Source: Paralithodes platypus
Lineage: Eukaryota; Arthropoda; Malacostraca; Decapoda; Lithodidae
Direction of reading: 5' to 3'
DNA: 64,000 nt
Assembly: GCA_032716605.1 (NCBI GenBank)
Contig: CM064572.1
Coordinates: 42,050,897-42,114,896, forward strand
Shown: positions 1 through 11,368 of the stretch, piece after piece
Layout of the letters: every line of letters starts with the position of its first letter
Position numbering within the stretch: position 1 is the stretch's first letter
Position numbers and translations under genes: made by a program
The notes under the pieces: model-generated
Databases searched by the model: none
What the model saw: the letters and a program-made list of their open reading frames with translations, nothing else
Told to the model about the DNA's origin: nothing

Positions 1-3000
1 CATACATGTAACACCATACACTTACCTTAAATATGGCAGTACAATTGTTAAGAGCAAACCTGGTGGTCCCTCGGATATCCACCCCCGGCAGGGTTGGGTT
101 ATTGACACAGGGCCCTCCCGGTCGTCATCATGCGACTGTGTCAAGAGCATTGCAACGTCCCAAAGCTGCTTGTCAGTACAGCTATTTCTTTAGTAATATA
201 AGGGGACTTCACTCTAACATCAATTCTGTACACCAATTTCTTCAAGCAGAATCCCCTACTCTCCTTTTTTTGACAGAGACTCAAGTAACATCCACATCTG
301 ACACATCTAGATTTAATTTTCCAGGTTATCAACTGCTCCAAAATTTCAGACCTAAAGGTGGTGTATGTTGCTTCGCAAAATCTGAAATTGCCCTGGAGGA
401 GGTTACTAGTTTCAATTGTCCCTATTTTGATTATTCTATATACAAATTAATTTCTGCTGGTAAATTTAAATACATATGTTGCATCTACCGTTCCCCGAAT
501 ACTCCTCCAGAGCAAGTCTTTTTGATTCTCTGTCCTCACAACTCAGTGTCCTCAACTTAAATGCTTCTTCTGAAATCACTGTGTTGGGTGATTTTAATGT
601 CCATAATGTTGAATGGCTCACTCATTCAGCCAGGACTGATGATGCTGGTCTTGAATGTGAGCTATTTGCAGACTCATTTAATCTCATTCAACTAGTCAAC
701 CAACCCACCCGTGTACCAGATAATCCTAATCATAATTCCCACCTACTCGACTTATTTTTAACAACCAATTCAGAAAATTATGATGTTACAGTGAGGTCCC
801 CACTTGGATCTTCTGATCACTGTCTGATACAGGCCACCTGTCTATCACCTACCACACCTTCCCACTCTGAACCTGTTTTGGTGACTAAATGGCATTACGA
901 TAGGGCAGACTGGGAGGGTCTTCAAGGTTTCTTTATTGATATTCCCTGGACCTCTTTCTTTTCTAATGATGCACACTCCACCTTGAGCCACATACAAGAT
1001 TTGTAAAAATTGGAATGGAAACTTTTATTCCTCATCAAAAGTACAGTAAAAGATCTAATTCACCTAAATGGTTTGACCATAATTGTGCTAGAGTAACTGA
1101 ACAAAAAGCAATAGCCTACAATGCATACACAAGATCAAAAACACATGAAGCCTTTAATTACTTTAGAAACATCAGAAATCATGCCAAAACTGTATTAAAC
1201 CTAACTAAATCAAACTTTCTCCATAAGCAGGCAAATAAACTTCTAAATAATCCAAATGATAACAAAATATTTTGGTCTACTCTTAACTCATTCAAATCCA
1301 ACTTCACTACTGCTTCATCCATTCCACCATTAAAATCTCCGACTGGCAATCTTGTAAGTGACCCACGAGGTAAAGCTAACCTTCTTGCAGATATTTTCTC
1401 CACCAACTCAACCTTAGATGACATAAATCAAGATGTCCCTGTACTTAATTTTAATTCACCTGAAATTCCCTCACTTAAGATCCACACCAGACATGTCAAA
1501 ACTATTTTGCAGAATCTCTCAGTAGATAAGGCTCCTGGTCCAGATGAAATTCCTCCAATAGTACTTAAGAATTGCTCCTTGGTGCTCGCTCCTGTATTGG
1601 CAAAATTTTTCCGTCTGTGTACTCATACCTCATGCTTCCCAGTACCCTGGAAAGAAGCAAACATCCATCCAGTTCCTAAAAAAGGTGCCTCTTCAGATCC
1701 ATCAAACTACAGACCAATAGCTATAACTTCCACTCTTGGCAAAGTTTTTGAAATTATATTAAATAATCACATAATTAAGCATCTGGAGAATAATAAATTA
1801 ATCAGTGATAGGCAATATGGTTTTAGACGATGTCGATCAACTGCAGACATTCTTTGCCTTCTTACGCATCAAATCAACCAAGCTACAGACCAACATGGTG
1901 AAACACATACAATAGCACTGGATATATCAAAGGCATTTGATAGAGTCTGGCATCAATCCTTATTGTCGAAGATGTCACACTACGGCCTTGCATCATTAGT
2001 TCCACTAATTTCTTCTTATCTTCATAACAGAAAAATACGTGTAATGGTAGATGGCCTTTATTCTCAATTTCACTCAATAAATGCTGGTGTTCCCCAGGGA
2101 TCAGTTTTGGCCCCAACTCTGTTCCTCATTCATATCAATGATCTCATATCTACCACTCATAATCCAATACATTCCTACGCAGATGACTCAACACTCCACA
2201 GTTCCTTCACATTTACCAATTCTTTCACCCAACCCGATCTTATAAATTCAAAAATAAACACTGCAATTTCTCTGAACCAGGACCTTTCTAGAATTAATGA
2301 ATGGGGACAAGAGAATCTAGTTTCCTTTAATGCACAGAAAACCAAGTACATTCAATTTTCTAACCGACAGAATCTCACTGACTCCCATATATTTTTTAAT
2401 GATGTAAATATTCCCACTTTCCCCTAGTATTGACATTCTCGGTGTAACATTAACTACTAACTTGAGCTGGACACATTATGTTAGAAGCATTGCTAAGAAT
2501 GCCTCTAAAAAACTGGGACTCCTGTACAGAGTTCGAGAATTCTTCACTGACGAGCAGTTGGCCGTAATATATAAAAGTCATGTGCGCTCTCAGATGGATT
2601 ACTGTTCACCTCTGTGGGGTGGAAGTGGAGTGGTTGCATTGAGGCAGTTGGACAAAATTCAAAATAAAGCTATTAGATTAATCAATAACCCTGCAATCAC
2701 ACAGGACCTTCCTACATTAGCCATACGAAGAAACGTTGCATCCCTTGCATTATTCTACAGATATTTTCACAGCAATTGTTCCGAGGAACTTGCTTCAATT
2801 GTGCCGCCTCTCCACATCTTTCCCCGTAGAACTAGGGCAGCTGAGAGCGCCCATGAATTTACACTTTCTCCTCCACAATGCAGAACTTCTGCTTATCAGA
2901 ATTCATTTATCCCCAGAGCTACTACTCTTTGGAATTCACTTCCCTCGAATTGCTTTCCACAAACTTACAATCAACAAATGTTTAAATCCAGTTGTTACAA

Positions 3001-3112
3001 ACATTTTATGAATGGAGGATGCCTTTAGGCACATGGACCTTTTTGTTTTATCTGTGTTTTTCCTTCCTCCATTCATTGTCTCTTAAAAAAAAAAAAAAAA
3101 TAAAAAAATAAA
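1..3112 (+). mobile_element. Jockey-like non-LTR retrotransposon (LINE), copy 1
   Basis: The stretch reads as the second ORF of a non-LTR retrotransposon: endonuclease, reverse transcriptase, C-terminal region, a short 3' UTR, and an A-rich tail at about 3085-3112. The 5' end may lie before the window or at its first bases; no ORF1 (gag-like) is visible. The 3' UTR is only about 60 bp. A related element lies at 18786-20940, and 3' scraps of the same type lie on the minus strand at 22490-22672 and 41572-41706. The clade call (Jockey, BS-like) rests on overall resemblance of the RT to arthropod elements and was not tested by a tree; CR1 is the main alternative. Confidence 0.88.
33..3028 (+). 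pseudogene. LINE ORF2: endonuclease plus reverse transcriptase, frameshifted
   Basis: This ORF encoded the enzyme that nicks target DNA and copies element RNA there (target-primed reverse transcription). The N-terminal endonuclease/exonuclease/phosphatase (EEP) part runs from about 180 to 1000; the block LGDFNVHNVEW and a later GSSDHCLI, both typical of this fold, are visible. The RT part lies at 1015-2427 with PSNYRPIA (near 1700), the LDISKAFDRVWH block with the first catalytic Asp (near 1920), GVPQGSVL (near 2090) and the catalytic YADD at 2176-2187. The C-terminal part at 2462-3028 has the conserved DYCSPLWGG and WNSLPSN blocks. Three frame changes break it, near 515, 1003 and 2420. All catalytic motifs that can be read survive, so the damage looks moderate. 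Confidence 0.88.
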
Positions 3113-3445
3113 ACTTGATTTAGTTAGAGGGTCCACTGAGACACCTTTTTAGCGAGGGTAGACATCTCGAAACCCGGCAGTTATCGTGTTATTCGGGATA
3201 TTTGCTGAATTTAATGAAATCAAAATAACTCCTTTTTTTACGTGTGACGGTTACATAAATTGCAATAACTCGGCAATGAAATGGTCTACAGAGCTCTTTC
3301 ACCACTCAAAATAAAGCTTAAAGAATTATCTATTCAATGGATACAAACACAATAAGATTGGTCAATACCCAAGGTCACAAGAGGTCAAAGTATGACCTTT
3401 TCTGATGAGGAACTAAAATTTGACTTTTCAAATTTAAATATTTAT
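3113..3445. other. Gene-free stretch
   Basis: No coding region recognised. AT-rich DNA with a few AGGTCA-type hexamers near 3380-3400. Nothing else can be assigned. Confidence 0.5.
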
Positions 3446-3617
3446 TAACCCTTTGAGTACCAGCGACGTGTGGTATATTTTAGTCTAGCTATAATTAGAC
3501 AATTTTATGCAGCTTAAGATTATTACCTGGTTTTCACAATTAACAACATATTTCTCATCCAAATCGTCATAGTAGCTGAATAATTAAAATGGAGACATGA
3601 GAATTTTAAAATATACG
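3446..3617 (+). repeat. TTAA element family B, left-end remnant
   Basis: The stretch starts with TTAACCCTTTGAGTACCAGC and continues with GACGTG and the TTAGACAATTTTATGCAG block that recurs at 12237, 24479, 36250 and 48348. Only the left part is recognisable; the right end appears lost or displaced by the family E element that follows. Confidence 0.6.
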
Positions 3618-3620
3618 TAA

Positions 3621-3831
3621 AGCCGGTATCATACGAGCACCTTTTCCCTCAACATTTATGCTCAACACTGGTCTGGCAGCTTAGGAGGTCAACATTTTAA
3701 ATATTTCGGTTACCTTAATTCATCTACCATCAGTCTAGTTTCCGATACCAGTGCAAAATATTCCAGAAATGTTGCAAACAAAATGTTGATCATCGAATGT
3801 TGACTACAAAATATCTCGTGTGATACCGGCT
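3621..3831. mobile_element. MITE family E (PIF/Harbinger-like), copy 1
   Basis: A 211 bp non-coding element with terminal inverted repeats AGCCGGTATCATACGAG (left) and CTCGTGTGATACCGGCT (right). It is flanked by TAA on both sides (3618-3620 and 3832-3834). A second copy at 55069-55280 has the same ends, the same TAA flanks and about the same length. A 3 bp TWA-type duplication suggests PIF/Harbinger, but no transposase is present, so the superfamily is inferred. Confidence 0.8.
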
Positions 3832-3951
3832 TAATGGTAGTGAAGTGTGTTATTCTTGTATTATGTCAGGGTATAATCACATTATTATCGGCTACTAGAC
3901 TGAGGGTATAATTGATATGCTATATAGAGAGTTAATTATTAGAAAACCTTA

Positions 3952-4221
3952 TTGAGGTGAGATGGTTGGGTTTTCTGACCCCCCTTCTCCCTCATGTTTA
4001 GCCCCATTAGTTTTCAGACTTTAAAACGTTCGGAATATATTTTGGCGATTTTATGAGCTTTCGCCCCATTTATTTTTCAATATCAAGATTTTTCGGGCCA
4101 TAGGAGTCGATTCATCCTGGCGAGCGATAGCGAGCCTGCAATTTAGGAAGAATTGGCCTTCGACCAAGACATTTTTCTACCGAAAAATTTAGAAATTTAT
4201 CTCGATGGGTGTTCGTGGGGG
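3952..4221 (+). mobile_element. MITE family A, plus orientation, right end lost
   Basis: The copy begins GAGGTGAGATGG and carries the family's internal blocks CCTTCTCCCTCATGTTTAGC, GCGAGCGATAGCGAGCCTG and TTTTTCTACCGAAAAAT. It stops abruptly at a G-run (about 4217-4230) where a family C element begins. Confidence 0.75.
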
Positions 4222-4627
4222 GGGGGGGGGCTTATTTGGGCATATTCAGGCCCTCCTGCATGATAAATCAAGTATCTGCATGAAAAAAACATTATTTAGC
4301 AAAAAACTAGGCGCTAAAAGCTTCAAAATGAGACCAGAACGAGCTACGTAGCACTCGTGGTTCTCATACAGTGCTACCAGTAACATGGGAGTTTAGCGTA
4401 TAGCGGCATATTTTTCCCAGCTATGCTCACTACTGGCTACACTGCCGGCCTCTCGAGAACACTGGGAACATGAGTTAATGGGCGGCGGTAAGCCCTGGGA
4501 GTCTGCTGTCTGGCCAGCTGCGCTCCCGGCCATTTGCACTCGATTTTAACCCTTTAAAAGCCTTAATAATGCTCCTAACTTGCTGCAAATTGGAACCGGA
4601 CTTAAGTCCGACCCCGATCTTTAAGGG
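4222..4627. mobile_element. TTAA element family C, divergent copy
   Basis: The internal part (AAAAACTAGGCG, then GAGCTACGTAGCACTCGTGG near 4341) matches the element that begins at 63748 and the fragment inside the LINE at 19378-19652. The right end reads into GGG followed by TTAA at 4628-4631. The left boundary lies in a G-run and is approximate. Confidence 0.65.
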
Positions 4628-4631
4628 TTAA

Positions 4632-4847
4632 GGATCAACACACTACAAAATAAACAAGTACTTGAAATAAATTCGTGTTTTAAAGTTTAGTATATATTTC
4701 GTCTTTAGCTTACCATTTTCTTACAGCGAGAAAACTTGTATATACATTTTTCTGTTCCCTTTAAATGTATTGTATTTTAATTTACTCGATACAAACTTCG
4801 TCGTATTTTAAGATTTAGCATACTTTCTGTCTTTGGTTTAGCATTTC
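4632..4847. other. Gene-free stretch
   Basis: AT-rich sequence between two TTAA elements. Nothing recognisable. Confidence 0.4.
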
Positions 4848-4851
4848 TTAA

Positions 4852-5169
4852 GGGGGTAATGCTTGGTTTTTGGTCTATATATTTATTTATTAATATACTT
4901 TTGAGTTTCCTCGCTAGACCTTTATCAAGGTTAGAAAAACACCTCATAGACCCCTTTCAAGATAAATGTCCCGACCGAAGGCCGATTTCTTCTAAAATTA
5001 GAGGCTTGCTATCGCTCGCCAGAAAAAATTCGACACCTAAAGGGCAAGAAAGGTTTTAATATTGAAAAAAAAAATATGAGGCAAAATTTCTCAAAATCGC
5101 CAAACAAACGGAACGAACATCTTAAACATGAGGGAGAAGGGGGGTCCAGAAAAAGCGAGTAGTAGCTCC
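4852..5169 (-). mobile_element. MITE family A, minus orientation, near complete
   Basis: About 318 bp, flanked by TTAA at 4848-4851 and 5170-5173. It starts GGGGGTAATGCTTGG and ends with the complement of GGAGCTACTACTCGC. Internal blocks are the reverse complement of those in plus copies. The short open frame inside it is not a gene. Confidence 0.8.
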
Positions 5170-5173
5170 TTAA

Positions 5174-5907
5174 AGCGAGACAACTTTTCTATACACTTTT
5201 CCTTTCCCCTTTGTCAAGCTTACACGCATGAAAGAGGATCAAAGAACCAGTTGAACTTCTAAGGGAAACTACTCCTAATTCCTTTTGTGGAGATGACAAT
5301 GTACTTGACCTTGTTTCGTTTCTGTAGGGGTTTGTTTTTATAGATCATCTTGTTTGTTATATATGATTTGTTATGTGATACATGTCATCAAATAGTAAGG
5401 AAGAGGTGATACATTGGTTGATTCCTTTTTCTTTTCTCTCTTATCAATACACTAGCAACGTAATCAGATGCAAACCAACTCACTCCAATCACACAACACA
5501 CACACACACAACTCGGGTAGTAATCTATGCATTACATCAAAATATAAATTCCATATCAAATCGTGCAAAGCTAGCCTTATTGTAAGTAATGTTCATTGTT
5601 GTTGCTTAGCTTACTAAAGATCAATGTTAGCGTCTGACAATTGATAAACAAATAGATAGAAAAATCGACTGATATAATTATACTTACAAAGATATACAGA
5701 TATAAATTAACTAGAGAGGCAGACATACAGTATATATAGTGTAATACTGTATATTAATCATATTGAATGACAGGCACTAGTGAAATTGAAACATACAGTA
5801 GATGGCAGGCCTGGTAAATATTATTAAAACAAAACATCTAAAGATATAGGCCTTTCATGGGTAATAAGGTTCCTCCTTTCTTGGTTCAAAACTGAACTCA
5901 AATCGAA
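5174..5907. other. Gene-free stretch
   Basis: AT-rich DNA with a short (AC)n tract near 5496-5511. An open frame at 5382-5585 has low complexity and no recognisable domain, so I do not call it. Confidence 0.5.
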
Positions 5908-6225
5908 GAATCAGGTTCATATGTTGCAGTCTGATTTATATGAATCTGTTTCGCTGCTTCACTGGCATAATCTACAGTATACTTTATCCGAATCAATGGC
6001 CAATATGACAGTGAAACTTTGAATCAGGTTCATTTATAGTGCAGTCTCAGTAATAATGACCTGTTTCGATGCTTCACCTGCGTGCTATAAACTGTACCCC
6101 AATCAAACATGGACAATATAACAGTGAAGCTTTGAATCAGGTTCATATAGTGCAGTCTTAGTCATATAAACCTCCTTCACTGCCATATTATCCATTAATT
6201 CAGGGTTAGTTTAGGTTCAAGAAAG
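5908..6225 (+). repeat. 113 bp tandem repeat, about 2.7 copies
   Basis: The motif GAATCAGGTTCAT starts at 5908, 6021 and 6134, exactly 113 bp apart each time. Each unit also contains GTGCAGTCT and a TTTCGNTGCTTCAC block. Function unknown. Confidence 0.85.
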
Positions 6226-6563
6226 GGGCACCTCTTTTGTCCTTGAATGTACTATCCTTTAAGTCCTCGACTGTACAGTAGGCCCTTCTCTCTCATGTTT
6301 AGCCTTATTACTTTGGATATGTTACTATGTTCGCCATATTAATTTGGCGATGTTATAGCCTTTCATCCCATTTATTTGTCAATGTTAAGAACTGTTGTGC
6401 GTTTTAGGGCCATAATATCCTGGAGAATAACTGCTACCCTGTAATTTAGGAGGAACCGGCATTTGTCTACCGATAATGCACACATATATTTCGAAAAGGG
6501 GTGGGGTTCCTTGGGGGAATTTTATAAGCTTGATAGAGGTCTAGGGAGGAAACCAAAACAATA

Positions 6564-9055
6564 TACAGGGTGTCCCGAAATAGACGTGCCAATCTTTAGA
6601 ATAATATGTAGAATCAGCCCTGAATGGCACAGCCTACACCCTCTTCCCCCTGATGTTTGAGTCAGGGTCCCTGGGCTCCCCAGAAGAGTTCGGGTACATC
6701 TCCTCCACTCTTCCCCTATAGGTTAGGGTTGTCTATGGTGTTAGGCGGTCCCCCTGTAATAGGGGTGTCTCTGGTGATAGCTGTCCCCCTGGTATCTGAA
6801 AGGGGTGTGGTCCCCCTGTAATAGGGGGGTCTCTGGTGATAGCTGTCCCCCTGGTATCTAAAAGGGGTGTGGTCCCCCTGTAATAGGGGTGTCTCTGGTG
6901 ATAGCTGTCCCCCTGGTATCTGAAAGGGGTGTGTCCCCCTGTAATAGGGGTGTCTCTGGTGATAGCTGTCCCCCTGGTATCTGAAAGGGGTGTGGTCCCC
7001 CTGTAATAGGGGTGTCTCTGGTGATAGCTGTCCCCCTGGTATCTAAAAGGGGTGTGGTCCCCTGTAATAGGGGTGTCTCTGGTGATAGCTGTCCCCCTGG
7101 TATCTGAAAGGGGTGTGGTCCCCCTGTAATAGGGGTGTCTCTGGTGATAGCTGTCCCCCTGGTATCTAACAGGGGCGTGGTCCCCCTGTAATAGGGGTGT
7201 CTCTGGTGATAGCTGTCCCCCTGGTATCTAAAAGGGGTGTGTCCCCCTGTAATAGGGGTGTCTCTGGTGATAGGTGTCCCCCTGGTATCTAAAAAGGGTG
7301 TGGTCCCCCTGTTATAGGGGTCCCCCTGGTATCTTTAAGGGGTGTGGCCCCCTGTAATAGGGGTGTCTCTGGTGATAGCTGTTCCCCTGGTATCTGAAAG
7401 GGGTGTGGTCCCCCTGTAATAGGGGTGTCTCTGGTGATAGCTGTCCCCTGGTATCTAAAAGGGGTGTGGTCCCCTGTAATAGGGGTGTCTCTGGTGATAG
7501 CTGTCCCCCTGGTATCTGAAAGGGGTGTGGTCCCCCTGTAATAGGGGTGTCTCTGGTGATAGCTGTCCCCCTGGTATCTAAAAGGGATGTGGTCCCCCTG
7601 AAATAGGGGTGTCTCTGGTGATAGCTGTCCCCCTGGTATCTAAAAGGGGTGTGTCCCCCTGTAATAGGGGTGTTTCTGGTGATAGCTGTCCCCCTGGTAT
7701 CTAAAAGGGGTGTGTCCCCTTGTAATAGGGGTGTCTCTAGTGATAGCTGTCCCCCTGGTATCTGAAAGGGGTGTGGTCCCCCAGTGATAGGAGTGTCTCT
7801 GGTGATAGCTGTCCCCCTGGTATTTAAAAGGGGTGTGGTCCCCTGTAATAGGGGTGTCTCTGGTGATAGCTGTCTCCCTGGTGTCTGAAAGAGGTGTGGT
7901 CCCCCTGTAATAGGGGTGTCTCTGGTGATAGCTGTCCCCCTATATCTAAAAGGGGTGTGTCCCCCTGTAATAGGGGTGTCTCTGGTGATAGCTCTCTCCC
8001 TGGTATCTGAAAGGGGTGTGGTGCCCCTGTAATAGGGGTGTCTCTGGTGATAGCTGTCCCCCTGGTATCTAAAAAGGGTGTGGTCCCCCTGTAATAGGGG
8101 TGTCTGGTGATAGCTGTCCCCCAGGTATCTAAAAGGGGTGTGTCCCCCTGTAATAGGGGTGTCTCTGGTGATATCTGAAATGGGTGTGGTCCCCCTGTAA
8201 TAGGGGTGTCTCTGGTGATAGCTGTCCCCCTGGTATCTAAAAGGGGTGTGTCCTCCTATAATAGGGGTGTCTCGGGTGATAGCTGTCCCCCCCGGTATTG
8301 TAAAGAGGTGTGGTCTCCCTGTAATAGGGGTGTCTCTGGTGATAGCTGTCCCCCTGGTATCTAAAAGGGGTGTGTCCCCCTGTAATAGGGGTGTCTCTGG
8401 TGACAGCTGTCCCCTGGTATCTAAAAGGGGTGTGTCCCCCTGTAATAGGGGTGTCTCTGGTGATAGCTGTCCCCATGGTATCTGAAAGGGGTGTTTCCGG
8501 GTAGATGGGACTCGATAGCCTTGGCGGGCACCCTATCTAGGGGAAAAAAGCCTGCACAAATTACCGATGGGCGACATGCTAATCGGTGCCACTTACAGGT
8601 GGCGATTTTTGTAACAGATAACAGATAACAGATGATTCTACAAATTATTCTGAGCATAAATATTCTATAACAAACAATTTAAATCTCAACCGTTTAAAAG
8701 GTATTGAAGGTTTGATATAGTGTCCTTCCCCTCATCGCTGTAATGGCATGTTCCACGTTAAATAGTTTCCAGCAGGTCCAAAGTGAGCTAATAAGTCTAT
8801 TATAATTTTGCAACTTACAGAATCATAATGTCTTGATAATAAAAAAAAAGTATAATAATTGCAGGTAAATGAGGGTGTGGTAAGCTCTAGTATAGATGTC
8901 AGTCTTATGGGAAAATACTGAAGAAAATGCCAGTTTCAAGTGATATATCTGGAACAAGTAAAATTTGAAATTTTGCATATAGAACATTTTATGCCTAAAA
9001 TAGTTTTACTAACCTAATCCAAAAGTTTGGCACGTCAATTTTGGGACACCCTGTA
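6564..9055. mobile_element. Non-autonomous DNA element with TA duplication, carries a minisatellite
   Basis: The left end TACAGGGTGTCCCGAAATAG at 6564 and right end CAATTTTGGGACACCCTGTA closing at 9055 are inverted repeats; with the adjoining GACGTGCCAA the matching ends span about 31 bp with a few mismatches. TA dinucleotides flank both sides (6562-6563 and 9056-9057), the duplication made by Tc1/mariner-type transposases. No transposase ORF exists inside: most of the 2492 bp is the 62-63 bp minisatellite, followed by about 560 bp of unique sequence. Superfamily is inferred from the TA duplication only. Confidence 0.8.
6735..8495 (+). repeat. 62-63 bp minisatellite, about 28 copies
   Basis: The unit contains CCCCCTGTAATAGGGGTGTC, TCTGGTGATAGCTGTCCCCC and TGGTATCTGAAAGGGGTGTG in that order. 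Two segments per unit, CCCCTGTAATAGGGG and CCCCCTGGTATCTGAAAGGGG, are inverted and could fold. Units differ by single bases, by GTGGTCC versus GTGTCC, and by rare internal deletions (near 7310 and 8170). Open frames across it arise from the repeat and are not genes. Confidence 0.93.
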
Positions 9056-9117
9056 TATATAAATGAATAAATAGGCATATCAAGCACCTCCTTCTTCTCC
9101 CCTTCCTCCCCCCTTGA

Positions 9118-9245
9118 AAGAGTCGTCAAAACTTTTAACACCTTATCTTCCTAAATCCCCCCCCCACCCCCCCCACCCCCTCACCCCCTAAAAGAAGACG
9201 TTAAAAGTAAACATTACAACTTGGTGCCTTTTTCTGGAGTCACGT
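9118..9245. other. C-rich spacer
   Basis: Mainly CCCCCACCCC-type sequence (9156-9190) between two family A copies. Nothing else seen. Confidence 0.5.
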
Positions 9246-9249
9246 TTAA

Positions 9250-9605
9250 GGGGGATGGGCGTTTTAATTGTTCATTTATATATTTTTTATTTATTTTATT
9301 TTGTAGTTTCTCCCTAGACCCATCAAGCTTAAACAAAACATACGCCACGGCCCCAAGGCCCTCCTTCAAGATAAATTTGTACATTTATTTAAAGAAAAAT
9401 CGGTTCTTCAAAAATGACAGGCTCACTAACGTTCGCCAGGAAATAAAGATAAGACACCTATATAGCACGAGAGGTCTTAATAGTGACAAATAGGACGAAA
9501 GGTCTTAAAATCGCCAAACTAATGCACCGAACGACTTAAAATTTCAAAACTAATGGGGCTAAACACGAGGGAGAAAGGGGACCAGCCAAAACGACCCATC
9601 TCACC
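9250..9605 (-). mobile_element. MITE family A, minus orientation
   Basis: Flanked by TTAA at 9246-9249 and 9606-9609. Begins GGGGGATGGGCG and ends with the complement of GGTGAGATGGGTCG. It carries the family blocks TTTCTCCCTAGACC and CTCACTAACGTTCGCCAGG. Confidence 0.78.
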
Positions 9606-9825
9606 TTAAAGAAGAGGATACTTAGCATAATTTCCAAAGTTTACCTTCCCCAGATTATCCCCGCCTGGCACAGAAACTATATTTTATTTTTTGCTGGTTA
9701 TCATTATAATATCAAACGGTTCAAAAATTACAAAGAAAAACACGGGTATTGAATTCAACTCCGGTACAATTTTAGAAGGGTTGGTTATCGTTTCGTTTGG
9801 GGTTTTATTTACCCGGGACTTAAAT

Positions 9826-9988
9826 CTTGATCTGGTATCACATGCACGGGTTTTTCCTCAACTTTAATATATATATATATATCATAGCAGTTATTATTTC
9901 ACTAAAAAAAAAAATTAAGATTGCCTCCGGAATAATGTTGGTGATCGAAAATTAACAATGAAAGTTGTCGTATGATACTGTCATTATT
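9826..9988. mobile_element. MITE family E, decayed third copy
   Basis: The left end CTGGTATCACATGCACGGG, the internal TTTTTCCTCAACTTTAA and ATAATGTTGGTGATCGAAAA, and the right end TCGTATGATACTG follow the order in the two better copies. A short (AT)n tract is inserted. Boundaries are approximate. Confidence 0.55.
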
Positions 9989-10020
9989 TTATCAATTAGA
10001 ATATGAAGGCCACTTCTTAA

Positions 10021-10500
10021 CCCTTATTTAGCGGCGAGCAACATAAGTCGAGTTAAATAAAGCTGGACTATGTGGCGGCGCTCGACATAGGTCGAGTGGC
10101 AATTTCAGCACGTAATGTGGCTGAGAGAGAGAGACAAGTGGTGGCAGGAGACTAGCGAGCGTATGACTGCTCCAGACCACCGCGGCGAACCTACTGACAC
10201 AAATCTCAGCTCCCTCCTCCCTCTCTCACTCGCTACATACTCAATTATGTACTGAAAGTACCGAATTACCTGCTTTTTGCACTCGCGTTGCACGGTTATT
10301 GCAAGAAAACTATCCATCATACAAGGATCGTTATGGTGTCATTCGAAAGCTCTGTTTATGCCCTTTCAGGGATAGGTACTTGTTTTACGTTCTGGGTCTT
10401 ATTTAGGCATGAAAATGATCACGTAAACAGCCCTATTTTGGCTAAAAACACCCCGCTGTGCGGTACACATAAATAAACCGCATAGGCCGCTCGTAAGGTG
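10021..10500. mobile_element. TTAA element family C, complete (480 bp)
   Basis: Bounded by TTAA at 10017-10020 and 10501-10504. Left end is CCCTTATTTAGCGGCG; the right end in reverse is CACCTTACGAGCGGC. The copy at 39962-40437 matches along its length, including CTGCTCCAGACCACCGCGGC. Non-coding; short open frames inside are not conserved in a way that suggests a protein. The TTAA duplication and CCC-type end suggest mobilisation by a piggyBac-class transposase, none of which is encoded here. Confidence 0.82.
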
Positions 10501-10504
10501 TTAA

Positions 10505-10609
10505 TTTATTTCTGACTATCACACAGCAATATTTTAGGCTTGTATGGATTTCTAGGAACCAAAATATAGCAAAATTCTTGCAATTAATTATTTCAGGATA
10601 TGATATTAA
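10505..10609. other. Spacer between two TTAA elements
   Basis: About 105 bp of AT-rich DNA separating a family C and a family D element. Confidence 0.5.
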
Positions 10610-10613
10610 TTAA

Positions 10614-11155
10614 CCCGACAAGCGCAAGCCAAGTGACGATATTAGGCTTCATTTTACGATAAATATCTTTATTACTTATTCATACCCGCCTATTTTACGT
10701 TTAATATGAAGATATCAACATGTAACAGCAATAAAACAAGTGGGAATAGTATTTGGGGGGTGAAAAAGACAAATTATTGCCGACCCTCCAGTCATGAGGT
10801 GAGAGACGCGCGAGCCCTACACCCGTCTCTCGAAGCCTGAAGCGAGACTGAGGTCTCTCTCTCACTTTCTTTCTTCCCCACACACTTGATACGAGCAGGA
10901 GAACACCTTGGAACCGGGTTGGAGATATTGACGTGGTAAATAAACCGATAAACAAGGGAATAAGAGGAAAAATAGGTGAAAAGTGAAGGGGGTGGAAAGG
11001 GGGGAAGAAGGGGGTTTTGACACATGTGGAGGAGTGACAGAAGGTATGGAGGGGAATTATCTCCTTTTAAAAGGCTTTTTATAGGCCCTTGATCTTAAGA
11101 GGTTTGTCGCCTTTCACCACCAAAAGCTCTTAAGAGCCTTCTCGCCATTCTCGGG
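10614..11155. mobile_element. TTAA element family D, copy 1 (542 bp)
   Basis: TTAA at 10610-10613 and 11156-11159. Left end CCCGACAAGCGCAAGCC; right end in reverse CCCGAGAATGGCGAG. The internal blocks CAAGTGGGAATAGTATTTGG and GGAGGGGAATTATCTCC recur in the copies at 62460-63099 and 22397-23335. Non-coding. Confidence 0.78.
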
Positions 11156-11159
11156 TTAA

Positions 11160-11368
11160 CATACACTTTACTGTAAACATACAATACATATGATCTTATG
11201 TTTTAAATTACAGGCATTGACTGTAAAACCAGTGTATTGAATAACTATAGAAATATTGACTATTTAACAATGTTATTCTTCATGAACTCTATATGCACTG
11301 ATAAAAATAAAGTGTAATAAATGCTTAATAATTGCTTATATAATGCCGAAACTTAATTATACTAATTG
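11160..11368. other. Gene-free stretch
   Basis: AT-rich DNA with no recognised feature. Confidence 0.4.

Larger units (their letters stand above)
6283..9117 (+). mobile_element. MITE family A, split by a 2.5 kb insertion
   Basis: The left part (6283-6563) carries the usual blocks ending in TAGGGAGGAAACC. The right part resumes at 9056 with ATAAATGAATAAATAGGC and ends near 9117 in the usual C-rich CTCC...CCCCTTGA tail. The interruption is the TA-flanked element at 6564-9055, so this MITE was there first. Confidence 0.7.

Noticed and set aside
6735..8495. Array with regular spacing considered as a CRISPR array
   Set aside because: The whole 62-63 bp unit is repeated with no variable spacers, and the context is eukaryotic transposon DNA. 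It is a minisatellite.
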